In this document: piece after piece, positions 46,417 through 55,969 of the stretch
How positions within the stretch are numbered: the stretch's first letter is position 1
How the letters are laid out: each line of letters begins with the position of its first letter
Assembly (NCBI GenBank): GCA_050260055.1
Contig: JBLNBO010000033.1
Location: forward strand, 124,001-188,000
Source of the DNA: JBLMYQ01 sp050260055
GTDB lineage: Bacteria > Bacillota > Clostridia > Acetivibrionales > UBA4821
DNA length: 64,000 nucleotides
Direction of reading: 5' to 3'
Notes under the pieces: model-generated
Seen by the model: only the letters and a program-made list of their open reading frames with translations
Databases searched by the model: none
Told to the model about the DNA's origin: nothing
Made by a program: the position numbers and the translations under genes

Positions 46417-46487
46417 AAGGTACACCTTGCTCCTCCGTCGCAATGCGGGCTTTAGCTCTAAATTCACTCCGTTTATTAAGAGCTAAA
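46417..46487. repeat. Structured dispersed repeat, copy 1
   Basis: A 35-bp core (46417-46451) that is repeated at 60583-60617 with three mismatches, followed by a hairpin TTTAGCTCT...AGAGCTAAA (46451-46459 and 46479-46487). The hairpin arm contains the stop codon and last codons of the GH77-like gene. Confidence 0.6.
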
Positions 46488-48557
46488 TGCCTCATACACA
46501 ATAAAATGATGGTCTGTCTTTCTAGGCAGCTCAATATATATATGCCCTTTCATTTCTAACCCGGTTCGATAATATAACTTTCCATTATTATCAGATGCTG
46601 CAATATCTAGAAGCTTATATTTTTTTTGGGGACTCATTAAAGATCTAAACTCCTTCGGAAGTTCAACAGTACCAATTTGTTTATCTTCAGAAAGATTTGC
46701 GATTACAAATTCCATTACAGGCACACCAATTTCTTGATGCTTGAATATTTCCCATCGTTTATTTAAAGAATTTTGGTAAATAAGTTTCCGACCAGAAGTA
46801 ATATTTGCAATCCATGTAAAAAAAGCACCGTGTTCAATCAACCTTTGAGGATAATCAAATGGTTGGTCTTCTCTTTTAAAAATCTTTGTTAGCTGCTCCT
46901 TGAAGGGCTCAAGTTTTTCTATAGGCGGCAAAATTCTACTGAAATTTCTATTCTCATTTCCAACCCAAGAAGGAGTGCCGGCAATATTGAGATTGAAATA
47001 TTCATTAACTCCTACCTCCTGTGGAAATAACAGTGCAAAAATATCCTGGATAGGAATGGTTACCATTTCCGCTGAAGAAATCATGAATACCTCCAGCATG
47101 GCAATACCCATTTCCGTTGTAATGTCCTTTGGATTCAGGGGCGTTTGATTAGGAGTTGTAAGTATACCAAACTGCTGACTTAAAAAGTTTGCTATCTTAT
47201 GCTCCGGATAAAGAAAATCGTTTAAAGCTACATTGCCTCTTTTTCCGCAAAGCATCTGAATAATAGTAGGAAGATCGTGGGTGGATAAATACAGCTCGGT
47301 TTCTTTTGGCAAGGTTCTGTGATCCACATATTGACCGGATATATTTTTATGTGGAGCAACATACATTTCAAGAATAGATTTCCCAGACTTACACATCCTT
47401 AAAATAGCTTCCTCAACGGCACTTTGCCTTGGAGTATCACCGAGTGTCTCTCCCCCAACTTCAAGTCCATGATTCAAAACAATCTGTATTATTCTTTCTA
47501 CATTATTAATCAGGATTTCACGATTTTTAGGATCTATAACATATTTACCTCTATCATTTTCATCCTCATGGTCTAATACATATTGAGTTGCATAGCCACA
47601 CATATGGTCTAGAAATAGAATATCAACATATTGAGCAAGGTATTCAATTCTCTCGTTCATTAATCTATAGTAAGTTTCATCTACAGCAAAATATGGCGGA
47701 ATATGCCAATTCTGACCATTGTCTGCTCCTATATCGTAATTCACATCGAACGCCTTGCCTTGAAGCCACCAAACGTCTCCGCTGGCCGATGGGTCAATCC
47801 CAAAAGCAATAATCACCTCACGTTTTAACCCCATCTCATGATACAAATCCTTTATCATAAGCTGCTGTTCATGCAAACAAAACTGACTGTATTGATATAT
47901 CTCAATCTCCTCATTATAAAGTGGTATCAGCCTCTTTACTGCTTCGTTTTCCGGATTTTGATATTCAATAGGCCATGTTCTGAAATCAGGTTCTGCATTG
48001 GTGTAAGTATTTAAGACCATAGATTGTACAATGGAAAAAACGGCGTTTCTTCTTAGATGCTCATTGTATTTATCAACATAATTTTTAAAAGCTCTGGCAC
48101 GCTCAGAATCAGGATTCAATTTAATTTCTTTCAGAAATTTTTTTGAAGCTTTTCCCAATATAATCGTTCTTGCTTCCCGGTGTATATCAAAAGCACAACA
48201 CATATCTTTTTCATAAACTATAGGTCTTTTAGGGATTATAGCTAATAAATCAGGATCTTTCTGAACCTCAGGAACCATCTCCAAAACCAGATAGTCAAGC
48301 TCCAACCCAAATAAAGATGAAGAAAACGGGCTGGTCGTACTTTGATGTTTCTGGGTAAAGGGTAGTTCCATAATATTGGTTACACCTATATCCCGTAAAA
48401 AATGAATTACACACGCTAAATCCTCAAGATTTCCTACATAATCACGTGCTGTTAAGGAATTTGAGGAATTTTTGAATCGGCTATAGCCCTTAGAAGAATT
48501 TGCTGCAAAGATGGGAACTATAACTTTCGTTCTTTTTCTATATAAAGAATTATTCAT
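46476..48557 (-). CDS. GH77-like 4-alpha-glucanotransferase homologue (divergent)
   Basis: 693 residues. A (beta/alpha)8 glucanotransferase-like domain: DPSASGDVWWLQGKAFD near 252 (cf. DSADVW), ILFLDHMCGYA near 313 (cf. RIDHFRG), GGETLGDTP near 368 (cf. AEDLG), STHDLPTII near 432 (cf. THDTxT) and IPIQDIFALL near 515. The likely nucleophile Asp and acid/base Glu are present, but the arginine normally two residues before the nucleophile is replaced by Phe. The C-terminal 110 residues form a beta-rich domain. Cytoplasmic; acts presumably on alpha-glucans. Confidence 0.72.
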   Translation of the reverse strand: MNNSLYRKRTKVIVPIFAANSSKGYSRFKNSSNSLTARDYVGNLEDLACVIHFLRDIGVTNIMELPFTQKHQSTTSPFSSSLFGLELDYLVLEMVPEVQKDPDLLAIIPKRPIVYEKDMCCAFDIHREARTIILGKASKKFLKEIKLNPDSERARAFKNYVDKYNEHLRRNAVFSIVQSMVLNTYTNAEPDFRTWPIEYQNPENEAVKRLIPLYNEEIEIYQYSQFCLHEQQLMIKDLYHEMGLKREVIIAFGIDPSASGDVWWLQGKAFDVNYDIGADNGQNWHIPPYFAVDETYYRLMNERIEYLAQYVDILFLDHMCGYATQYVLDHEDENDRGKYVIDPKNREILINNVERIIQIVLNHGLEVGGETLGDTPRQSAVEEAILRMCKSGKSILEMYVAPHKNISGQYVDHRTLPKETELYLSTHDLPTIIQMLCGKRGNVALNDFLYPEHKIANFLSQQFGILTTPNQTPLNPKDITTEMGIAMLEVFMISSAEMVTIPIQDIFALLFPQEVGVNEYFNLNIAGTPSWVGNENRNFSRILPPIEKLEPFKEQLTKIFKREDQPFDYPQRLIEHGAFFTWIANITSGRKLIYQNSLNKRWEIFKHQEIGVPVMEFVIANLSEDKQIGTVELPKEFRSLMSPQKKYKLLDIAASDNNGKLYYRTGLEMKGHIYIELPRKTDHHFIVYEAFSS

Positions 48558-48718
48558 TTACTCCCTCCAAGAAGCATGAATTATTATTAGTAACAACTAA
48601 CTTTATTGTATAAAATCAATATTTTTTATTGAGGTATATATAATTATAGCATGTAAGAACAAAAGTGAAAATCAATAAATTTTAGTCCTTTATCATATAA
48701 AATTTCTTAAAACATGAT

Positions 48719-48762
48719 AATCCTTTAAAATGCGTTTTCATCAACTACACTTTAAAGGATTA
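48719..48762 (-). terminator. Hairpin after pheT
   Basis: AATCCTTTAAA and TTTAAAGGATTA arms around a 21-base loop, about 37 bp past the pheT stop. T-run is weak. Confidence 0.5.
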
Positions 48763-48798
48763 TTAGGTGCCCTTATTTAGAATCTATCCGAGTTGCTA

Positions 48799-51246
48799 TC
48801 AACCACGAAGTTCAGCATCCAAAGTTTTTTCAAGACGTCTTATTATAGTATTAGCACAGCTTTCTATTTCATTTGATGTTAAAGTCTTTTTAAGCGAACC
48901 GATTATTAGCCTGAAAGTAACCGATTTTTTGCCCTCAGGAACTTGCTGCCCTTTGTATTCATCCACAAAAAATACATCTTGAAGCAAATTTTCAGAATCA
49001 TATTCACTTTTACATATAACTGTTTCAAATATTTGCTCCCATTTAACCGCCGAATTAAACAACATTGATACGTCATACCCCGTCATTGGATACTCCGGGA
49101 TACGAGTAAATTTATTTGTTCTGGAAGCGTATGGCTTTAATAAATCTATGTCTAGTTCAAATAGCATTACTGCACTGTTTTTAATACCGCAATCAAGTGA
49201 TGCTTTTTTCGAGAGAAGTCCTAGGTTTCCCACTTTTTCACCATTATGAGTGATATTCAACCATATCACATTATCAGCCCAACTCGGCTTTTCAACTCTT
49301 TCAAAAATTATTGGTTCTGTGTGTATATATCTAGGAAGAGCTTGCACAACACCTTTTATTTTCCTGAAAAGTACGTTTATGTTTTTAGGATTATCCACAT
49401 AAGCCCCGGCAACATTCTTTCGTTCTAAAGGTAAGAATTCACGCGAATCATTTAAAGCTTTGAAATCTTTGTTAAAAAAAACTTTAGCGGATTCAAATAT
49501 CCCAAATTTATCAAAGAAACGAAGATTTTCGCTGACTGATTTGCAAATATTTGGCAAAAGCGACGAGCGAATATAGCGTTCGCTTGAAGATGGTGGAGCT
49601 GACAACGAAATCATTTCATCGGTATTAAGTGAAAGAGCATTTAAATATTCATCACTGACCCACGGATATGTAAATACCTCATTCATTCCGCAGCGAAACG
49701 CCAAATACTCCCTTATTCTTCTGTCAATGTCAACTTTTGGCTGATTTATCGCACCTTCAAACGAAGTTATTATGGGCATTGGTTCAAAATTGTCAAAGCC
49801 ATGCGTTCTGGCTACTTCTTCCATAATATCATGAGGCTCAGAAATATCACCCGTGCTGCGCCACGTTGGCACCACTACGTGCATAATATCCCCGTTAAAA
49901 GTAACTTCAATTCCAAGTTTTTTAAGCTTTTTTTCAATATCCTCGTTACGGATACGTTTTCCGAGACATTTTTCAAGCCAATCAAGAGAAACATTAATTT
50001 CACTTTTTTTAAGGCGTTTTGGGTAGTTATCACTAAAACTTGTTACCAACATACTCGGGAAAATTTTCTTAAACATTTCCATTGCCAGCGAAAGAGCAAT
50101 GTCGCATCTTTCGGGGTCTATACCTTTTTCATTTCTGGTTGATGATTCTGTGCGAACCTCATGACGCATCGTACTGCGTCTAATTCCGATGGGTTCAAAA
50201 TTGGCTATTTCAAGTATTATTTTATTCGTTTCAGGTAGCACGGAATCTTTTTTCCCACCCATTATCCCTGCAAGTGCAATCGATTCGTTTTCGTCTGCAA
50301 TTACCAGATCTTCTGCTGAAAATGAAAGTTCTTTGCCATCTAAAAGCAACATTTTTTCTAAATTTTCGGCACGGCGTACTGTTATGTTTCCGTTTATTTT
50401 ATCTGAATCGAATGCGTGCAACGGTTGACCTGTTGAGAGCATTACATAATTGGTTATGTCAACTATGGCGTTTATGGGGCGCATTCCTACACGCCAAATT
50501 CGGCTTTGAACCTCAAACGGTGATAGTTTTACCGAAACGTTTTCAATTTTTACTCCAATATATCTTGGACAGCAAACTTCATCTTCTAAATTAATTATTA
50601 AATTTTGCACAGTCGGTGGCGAAAACGGCACAAACTCTTTGAACGGAAGATTATACAAAGCAGAAATTTCCCTTGCAATACCGTAGTGTCCCCAAAGGTC
50701 AGGCCTGTTTGTCAGTGATTTGTTATCAATTTCTAATATTATATCATCTAAACCTAAAGCTTCCGCAAGATTAGTACCAGCTTGGGCATCAAACTGCGAT
50801 AAATCAAGTATTGTTCCCTCTTCTGCAAATGGAAATAGGTCAAAAAGTCCTATCTCTGAAGATGCACAAATCATACCAAAACTTTCCGCGTCGCGCACTT
50901 TCGTTTGCTTGATTTCTGCAAGTTCACCCTTCCCGTGCCAGCGAACCATTGCACCAGGACAAGCCACAGCAACTTTCATTCCAACTTTTACGTTTGTACC
51001 GCCGCAAACTATTTCTTTTATATCGCTTTGACCAATATCAGTCTTGCATATTTTAAGTTTATCTGCATTAGGATGGGGAAGTATTTCCTTTATAATACCT
51101 ATTATTATATTTTCAAACTTTTGAGCAAGTCGGGTTACACCTTCAACCTCTACCGTTGACATGGTTAGGTCATACTCAAGTTTGGCTATATCTAAGCTTT
51201 CGGGTATTTTCACATAATCTTTTATCCAGTTTAGCGATAATTTCAT
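48799..51246 (-). CDS. pheT: Phenylalanine--tRNA ligase beta subunit
   Basis: 815 residues, the usual bacterial length. N-terminal EMAP/tRNA-binding domain (IIIGIIKEILPHPNADKLKI near 46), B3/B4 editing domain, B5 domain (about 405-475), class II-like core, and C-terminal ferredoxin-fold anticodon-binding domain (about 722-815, starting FTRIPEYPMTGYDVSM). Forms the (alpha-beta)2 enzyme with PheS. Starts 11 bp after the pheS stop. Confidence 0.95.
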   Translation of the reverse strand: MKLSLNWIKDYVKIPESLDIAKLEYDLTMSTVEVEGVTRLAQKFENIIIGIIKEILPHPNADKLKICKTDIGQSDIKEIVCGGTNVKVGMKVAVACPGAMVRWHGKGELAEIKQTKVRDAESFGMICASSEIGLFDLFPFAEEGTILDLSQFDAQAGTNLAEALGLDDIILEIDNKSLTNRPDLWGHYGIAREISALYNLPFKEFVPFSPPTVQNLIINLEDEVCCPRYIGVKIENVSVKLSPFEVQSRIWRVGMRPINAIVDITNYVMLSTGQPLHAFDSDKINGNITVRRAENLEKMLLLDGKELSFSAEDLVIADENESIALAGIMGGKKDSVLPETNKIILEIANFEPIGIRRSTMRHEVRTESSTRNEKGIDPERCDIALSLAMEMFKKIFPSMLVTSFSDNYPKRLKKSEINVSLDWLEKCLGKRIRNEDIEKKLKKLGIEVTFNGDIMHVVVPTWRSTGDISEPHDIMEEVARTHGFDNFEPMPIITSFEGAINQPKVDIDRRIREYLAFRCGMNEVFTYPWVSDEYLNALSLNTDEMISLSAPPSSSERYIRSSLLPNICKSVSENLRFFDKFGIFESAKVFFNKDFKALNDSREFLPLERKNVAGAYVDNPKNINVLFRKIKGVVQALPRYIHTEPIIFERVEKPSWADNVIWLNITHNGEKVGNLGLLSKKASLDCGIKNSAVMLFELDIDLLKPYASRTNKFTRIPEYPMTGYDVSMLFNSAVKWEQIFETVICKSEYDSENLLQDVFFVDEYKGQQVPEGKKSVTFRLIIGSLKKTLTSNEIESCANTIIRRLEKTLDAELRG

Positions 51247-51257
51247 GTTTTTTTCTC

Positions 51258-52295
51258 CTATCTGAATTGGTTTAAGAATCTAAGGTCAGCACTGTGGAAT
51301 AACCTTACGTCATCTACCCCATAGCGCATCATAACCAAGCGATCTAAACCAATATTTACGTAAAATCCGGTAAATTCATTAGGGTCTAGCCCTGCAGCAC
51401 GAATTACATTAGGATGTGGAGTTCCGCCAGGCATTATTTCTATCCAACCAACATGTTTGCAAACACTGCAACCTTCTCCATTACATACCAAACAACCCAT
51501 ATCAATTTCAAACCCGGGCTCTACAAATGGGAAAAAGCCCGAACGCATCCTGACCTGCACATCACAGCCGAACACTTTTGAAAGAATACTTTTTATCATT
51601 ACTTTACCTGAAGAAAAGGTAAAGTCACGGTCAACAATTAATGCTTCGTATTGGAAGAATGCACGTTCGTGGCGTGCATCAGTTGATTCGTTTCGATACA
51701 CTCTGCCGGGATAAACAAAACGAAACGGCGGCTTATGTGTTTGCATATAAAGAACACTGGTACCTGTAAGATGGGGACGAAGGCAGAGTCTGTTTCCTCC
51801 TCTACCAGTATCGTGCCCTGATATCCAATATGTATCCATACTCTCTCTAGCAGGATGGTCGGGTGGGAAGTTTAAATTGTCAAAAGCATAAAGTTCGCTG
51901 GTTATTTCAGTTCCCTCGAATATTTCAAAGCCCATAGAACGAAAAGCGTCGTTAAGATCAAAACACATTTGAGTAATGGGGTGCAGAACACCATCTTCTG
52001 GCAATAAACCGGGAACAGTAAAATCAAAATCCGGCGGCGTTTCAGATTCTTTAAGACAAATTTCTTCTCTTCGAGATTCTAGCATAGCGGTAAGACGTTT
52101 CTTTATTTCATTCGCTGTTTTTCCTGCTTCAGCACGCTGAGAAACTTCAAGACTAGAAATTTCTTTTAATATATTTGTGAGTAAACCCTGTTTTCCGAGA
52201 AGAAATACCTTCACGTTTTGCAGTTCCTCTAAAGTTTTTGCTTTTTCAATTTTTTCTTCTCCGCTCAAAAGCATAGCATCTAATTTATCTTTCAT
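51258..52295 (-). CDS. pheS: Phenylalanine--tRNA ligase alpha subunit
   Basis: 345 residues. N-terminal coiled coil, then class II catalytic core with FPPDHPARESMDTYWI near 152 and motif 3 GLDRLVMMRYGVDDVRLF near 318. A CLVCNGEGCSVCKHVGW segment near 268 is typical of bacterial PheS and may bind metal. The long frame has 32 extra codons; the ATG at 52295 has GAGGAG upstream and gives the normal length. The leader is short and I see no T-box, which is often found before pheST in Firmicutes. Confidence 0.95.
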   Translation of the reverse strand: MKDKLDAMLLSGEEKIEKAKTLEELQNVKVFLLGKQGLLTNILKEISSLEVSQRAEAGKTANEIKKRLTAMLESRREEICLKESETPPDFDFTVPGLLPEDGVLHPITQMCFDLNDAFRSMGFEIFEGTEITSELYAFDNLNFPPDHPARESMDTYWISGHDTGRGGNRLCLRPHLTGTSVLYMQTHKPPFRFVYPGRVYRNESTDARHERAFFQYEALIVDRDFTFSSGKVMIKSILSKVFGCDVQVRMRSGFFPFVEPGFEIDMGCLVCNGEGCSVCKHVGWIEIMPGGTPHPNVIRAAGLDPNEFTGFYVNIGLDRLVMMRYGVDDVRLFHSADLRFLNQFR

Positions 52296-52356
52296 AAGCA
52301 TTCTCCTCATTGTCAAATAACTTTCAGCATTACATTTCACTTTAGTTATGGGTTTT

Positions 52357-52385
52357 ATATTAATACAACCACTTATTTTTGTCAA
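52357..52385 (-). promoter_or_regulatory. Sigma-A type promoter for pheST
   Basis: Minus strand: TTGACA (52385-52380), 17-bp spacer, TAATAT (52362-52357). Transcription would start about 55 bases before the pheS ATG. Confidence 0.7.
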
Positions 52386-52480
52386 TGTCAAGCAATCGCG
52401 GTATTATAGCAATGCAAACCACTTACCTTCCAAGTCAATAAAAACATTAATTCGTTTAGGTTTTATGTTACAATTTTTAA

Positions 52481-52510
52481 AAATCGGGCCAAAAAAACTT
52501 GCCCCGATTT
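52481..52510 (-). terminator. Terminator at the end of the radical SAM / trp-like operon
   Basis: AAATCGGG and CCCGATTT arms followed by TTAAAAATTG on the minus strand; directly after the SPASM gene stop. Confidence 0.7.
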
Positions 52511-52513
52511 AGT

Positions 52514-53980
52514 TTACTTATATATTATGTTTAACTCAAATTCGCCATACTTCGAGTACTCACATAATGGTGTTTTTTCGTTTGTATTGATATTCCCCAG
52601 CAATTTTAACTTGTCACTTTCTCTAATTTCAATAAATTTATCATTGGGGAAAAAAGTAGTTAATTCGCTCAAAAGCCATTTTAATATGATTTTCGCTTGA
52701 TTGCATGTTCGGTCATCTTTACCCACGCAGAGTAAATCGCCTCCATTTTTCGCAGAATTAGCTGGGCATCCTCCACCACACAGTGCCATTGCATCACAAG
52801 AATCACAACCACGTAAAATACAAGATAATCTACGATTCCATGATTTTACAAGTTCACTTTCTGAAAAAGAGCAACCTTCTGATTCAATATTTTTCCCTTC
52901 TTCTGTAGACTGACCGCAAGGCCCAAAATTACCCTTTGGCAAAACTCTTATCATTGCGCCGCAAGCAGGGCAATCTTTCAGCCTGGGAGTGGATAACACA
53001 AAAGGTCGTACTCTACGCATTATTTGTTCTATATATAATCCCTTTTCTCTCGCCACTTTATAAGCAGAAATCATTGCTTCAGCTACTTCTTCAGTACTAA
53101 CACTATATTCTTTTTCGATTGGATTAAATTCATATTCCGTAACATCGCCAAGCATTTTTGCGTGAAGCGGGTTTAGCCCCACGCTGATTGGATTAAATTC
53201 TTGATAAAAATATTCCGTAACATCGCCAAGGGTTTTTATGTTATGTGCAGCAATAGTAGCAGATATTCCAAATTTAATTCCATTTTCATTAAAAATCTTA
53301 ATAGCTCTATTAATAGTGTCAAATGTTCCATTATTTCCTTTCTTTCTGAAGTTATTATGCGTCTCTCTATTACCATCAATAGAAATTATTACTCTAACAT
53401 CATTTAAAGAAAAATATCTTATCAATTTTTCATCTAGTAAAATTCCATTTGTAAATATTACTATTTCTGTCGTATTATCTTTTTTTGTTTGTCTTATGTA
53501 ATCAATTGCAGCTAAGACACCCTTTTTATTTATTAGAGGTTCTCCACCATATAAAACAACACTTCTTTTACGTTTAGTGTCTACAGAATAAAATCTTTCC
53601 AAAGCACGTAACACAGTTTCGATGTCCATGTTACTTTGCTTTGATTTTGATCTATGCGCATGAGAACAATATAAGCAGTTCATATTACATCGTTCGGTTA
53701 ATAACAAATATAGAACGAATACATCAGGTTTTTCTTGATAATTATATTTAACTATTTCATCAACATTTATCTCATTTATTCCTTCATCAGGGTTAACGAT
53801 CAACCTTTTTGTTTTAAGTAAATTTATTTCATTATCTGAAAAAGAATCATCTATTTTTTTATTTTTTAGTTTTTCAGCTTGTAAATCGGAAATAAAAAAC
53901 ACCTTAGTTGTCAATGCATGATAAAAAACATTATGATTCCCCACTTTAAAAATATGCGCGTATTTTGATAGTTTGTTCAT
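52514..53980 (-). CDS. Radical SAM/SPASM peptide maturase-like protein
   Basis: 488 residues. Residues 1-70 look like the PqqD-like recognition domain found at the front of peptide-modifying radical SAM enzymes. The AdoMet cluster motif is CNMNCLYC at 98-105, with GGEPL near 145. A C-terminal SPASM region holds further cysteines (CPACG near 338, GPCGQ near 350, then CILRGCDSCDAMALCGGGCP split near 385-405) for auxiliary [4Fe-4S] clusters. Such enzymes install thioether or C-C links in ribosomal peptides. It contains an in-frame duplication at residues 251-288. Last gene of the operon. Confidence 0.85.
   Translation of the reverse strand: MNKLSKYAHIFKVGNHNVFYHALTTKVFFISDLQAEKLKNKKIDDSFSDNEINLLKTKRLIVNPDEGINEINVDEIVKYNYQEKPDVFVLYLLLTERCNMNCLYCSHAHRSKSKQSNMDIETVLRALERFYSVDTKRKRSVVLYGGEPLINKKGVLAAIDYIRQTKKDNTTEIVIFTNGILLDEKLIRYFSLNDVRVIISIDGNRETHNNFRKKGNNGTFDTINRAIKIFNENGIKFGISATIAAHNIKTLGDVTEYFYQEFNPISVGLNPLHAKMLGDVTEYEFNPIEKEYSVSTEEVAEAMISAYKVAREKGLYIEQIMRRVRPFVLSTPRLKDCPACGAMIRVLPKGNFGPCGQSTEEGKNIESEGCSFSESELVKSWNRRLSCILRGCDSCDAMALCGGGCPANSAKNGGDLLCVGKDDRTCNQAKIILKWLLSELTTFFPNDKFIEIRESDKLKLLGNINTNEKTPLCEYSKYGEFELNIIYK
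53117..53230. repeat. Internal direct duplication in the SPASM gene
   Basis: Two 36-nt identical blocks, split as 15 + 21 nt. Copy one is contiguous (53117-53152); copy two (53186-53200 and 53210-53230) has nine extra bases between the parts. Offset is 69 bp, so the frame is kept. Confidence 0.85.
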
Positions 53981-54082
53981 AATAAAAATGATTCCTTTCG
54001 CTTTATTTTTAGTATATTTTTTAATTAAAACTTCCTTACGATGACGATTAACTCTTCTATGTTATCCGAATTTCATGCTATT

Positions 54083-55840
54083 CTAAATATTCACATATGG
54101 AATTAAATAATTTTTTTCAGCATATTCGTAAACCTTTTGTTTTAAATCGTTTTTTGACTTAAAACCATCTATTTTCAACAATGATGCAAGCAAGATAACA
54201 GTTACATAATACCTAACAGGAATAGGCATTTTTGTACCAAAGTGTTCACGCAGTTCAGAGAGAAGACTTGTGCGAGTATTTATTAAATCATTACGTAGAG
54301 ATATCATTTCTTCAGATGATCTCCAATATATAGGAATCAAAAGCGGCGATTTCATTCCTTCTTGAAAAAAATTTTTGCACTCAATTTTGCTGGAATTAAC
54401 GAAATCTTTTTGTTGCATCAAACTCATTACTGTAGGAGAATTTGGTACAGCTTTTAATCCGATTGTTGTAAAAATCAGACAACCTTTTTGGGCCCATTCT
54501 AATGCCTGTATAGCAGTTGTTTTTAGTGAATCAATAGTTTCAGCTGGACTAGCAATAATTAAATTTATTTCAGGTTGAATATTTTTTTGCAGCAAATAGT
54601 TAAGTGTAGCGGTAATGTTTTTATCCGTAAAACTTTTTTTGCCTAAACTTGACCGGACGTTTTGATCAAAACTTTCTACCCCTATTGCAATACGCTTAAA
54701 ATTAGCTAATTTAACAGCATCAATAAGTTCCGGACTAAATTGATGTGCGCCAAACTTGCCATGTTTCGGTTGAAAAATATTACGGGAAACCATGCCACGG
54801 CAAAGTTCAATTGTTTGCCCTATATCATTAGATAAGTCGTTATCATTAAAGACAATCGCTTCAGCATTGTGAGATTTTTCTTCGATATAATCAAGTGCAG
54901 TTTCTATATTCTGAAAGTGTTGTTGTTTCGGAGATGAACAAAAAAAACAGTTTTGTCTACAACGATTATCGACTAATATTTGTACAACTGTATTACGTTT
55001 TAAATGATTTGCAAAATTATATGGTGTTTTATGAATTATGTCTGGAATTTCATATGGAATAAATAATTTCTTTGCAACAATGCGAGATTCTGAAATTTCA
55101 GCGATGTCAGGCAGACTACCCCTAAATTCATTTGTAAGCCCTGCCAATTTACGAGAAATTTTAGATAATTCTATCAATCCATCACCCTCTAAAATTAGAT
55201 CAATGGGCAATGCATTCTGGAATCCTACTTTACCTATACCGGTTGGAAGTAATTTAAGAGCACCACTGCCAATTCCTCCGACTACAATTGTGCTATCAGG
55301 AACAGCTCGTTTTATCTCCAAAATTAATCGAATATCATTTTCAAGATTTGCTGGTATTACACTGAAACCAAAAACAATGTTATGGCTAACAGCAGCATGT
55401 TTTTGTATGGTGGGAATCAAATCCTCTTTGGGAACGAGATTTGGGTCAATGAACAAAGGTGCAGCCGAAGGCTCATTCTTTGCAAGCCATTCCGATAAAA
55501 GTGAAATTCCTTCTGACGGCTGATAAGATGTCCATTCGGAGTCGTCAACTAAACCACGACTAGAGATAAAAATAAAAGTTGTTACCTTTTCAACAAGTTC
55601 TGTATGTTTAATAGTTCCATCAAGTAATTTTTGTATATTATTAGGTGTAACATTAGCAATTTTATGCATTCCCATAATTTCTATTAAGTGATAAAGCGAG
55701 GTATCAGTTAAGACAACAGGATTGTTTATTTGCCTAAGTTGTAATTCATTATTTACATCGTAATAAATAGTAATATTATGGTGTAATGAAGGAGCTTTTG
55801 ATTTGGAATCGCTTAACAACTCAGAATTAATATTTTTCAT
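54083..55840 (-). CDS. B12-binding-type radical SAM protein
   Basis: 585 residues. Residues 15-100 may be a recognition-type domain (tentative). Residues about 115-255 resemble the Rossmann-like cobalamin-binding domain of B12-dependent radical SAM enzymes (IVFGFSVIPANLENDIRLI, then TIVVGGIGSG), without a DxHxxG motif, as is usual in this class. The AdoMet cluster motif is CRQNCFFC at 294-301. Many relatives methylate unreactive carbon or build rings. A corrinoid adenosyltransferase gene lies just upstream, which fits cobalamin use. AGGAGG precedes the ATG. Confidence 0.83.
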   Translation of the reverse strand: MKNINSELLSDSKSKAPSLHHNITIYYDVNNELQLRQINNPVVLTDTSLYHLIEIMGMHKIANVTPNNIQKLLDGTIKHTELVEKVTTFIFISSRGLVDDSEWTSYQPSEGISLLSEWLAKNEPSAAPLFIDPNLVPKEDLIPTIQKHAAVSHNIVFGFSVIPANLENDIRLILEIKRAVPDSTIVVGGIGSGALKLLPTGIGKVGFQNALPIDLILEGDGLIELSKISRKLAGLTNEFRGSLPDIAEISESRIVAKKLFIPYEIPDIIHKTPYNFANHLKRNTVVQILVDNRCRQNCFFCSSPKQQHFQNIETALDYIEEKSHNAEAIVFNDNDLSNDIGQTIELCRGMVSRNIFQPKHGKFGAHQFSPELIDAVKLANFKRIAIGVESFDQNVRSSLGKKSFTDKNITATLNYLLQKNIQPEINLIIASPAETIDSLKTTAIQALEWAQKGCLIFTTIGLKAVPNSPTVMSLMQQKDFVNSSKIECKNFFQEGMKSPLLIPIYWRSSEEMISLRNDLINTRTSLLSELREHFGTKMPIPVRYYVTVILLASLLKIDGFKSKNDLKQKVYEYAEKNYLIPYVNI

Positions 55841-55852
55841 AACATAATCCTC

Positions 55853-55969
55853 CTATGTACTGAGTTTCCTAATTTGAAACACATTTAATTCGCAGCATTC
55901 TCTTTCCTCTTCTATATTTTTCAGTGGACTGGATAGATGATGTTTAGGAATAAAAAAATCAAAACTCAA
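55853..55969 (-). CDS. Candidate 38-residue peptide gene in the radical SAM operon
   Basis: TTG-initiated frame (starts MSFDFFIPKHHLSS, ends ECCELNVFQIRKLST) that overlaps the cobA-type gene by 11 bp and stops 12 bp before the ATG of the B12-type radical SAM gene, inside its ribosome-binding site. Translational coupling to both neighbours is possible. A Cys-Cys pair and a 24-residue charged N-terminus suit a ribosomal-peptide precursor. The start is weak (AGAAGGGG very close to TTG); an overlapping 9-codon ATG frame (55898-55869) has a better site. Not confirmed. Confidence 0.35.
   Translation of the reverse strand: MSFDFFIPKHHLSSPLKNIEEERECCELNVFQIRKLST

Noticed and set aside
52296..52513. 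T-box leader expected before pheST
   Set aside because: No conserved T-box bulge sequence and too short a leader from the promoter at 52357-52385.
53981..54082. Small peptide gene between the B12-type and SPASM radical SAM genes
   Set aside because: Only a four-codon frame (MKFG) and an open frame without a start codon were found.
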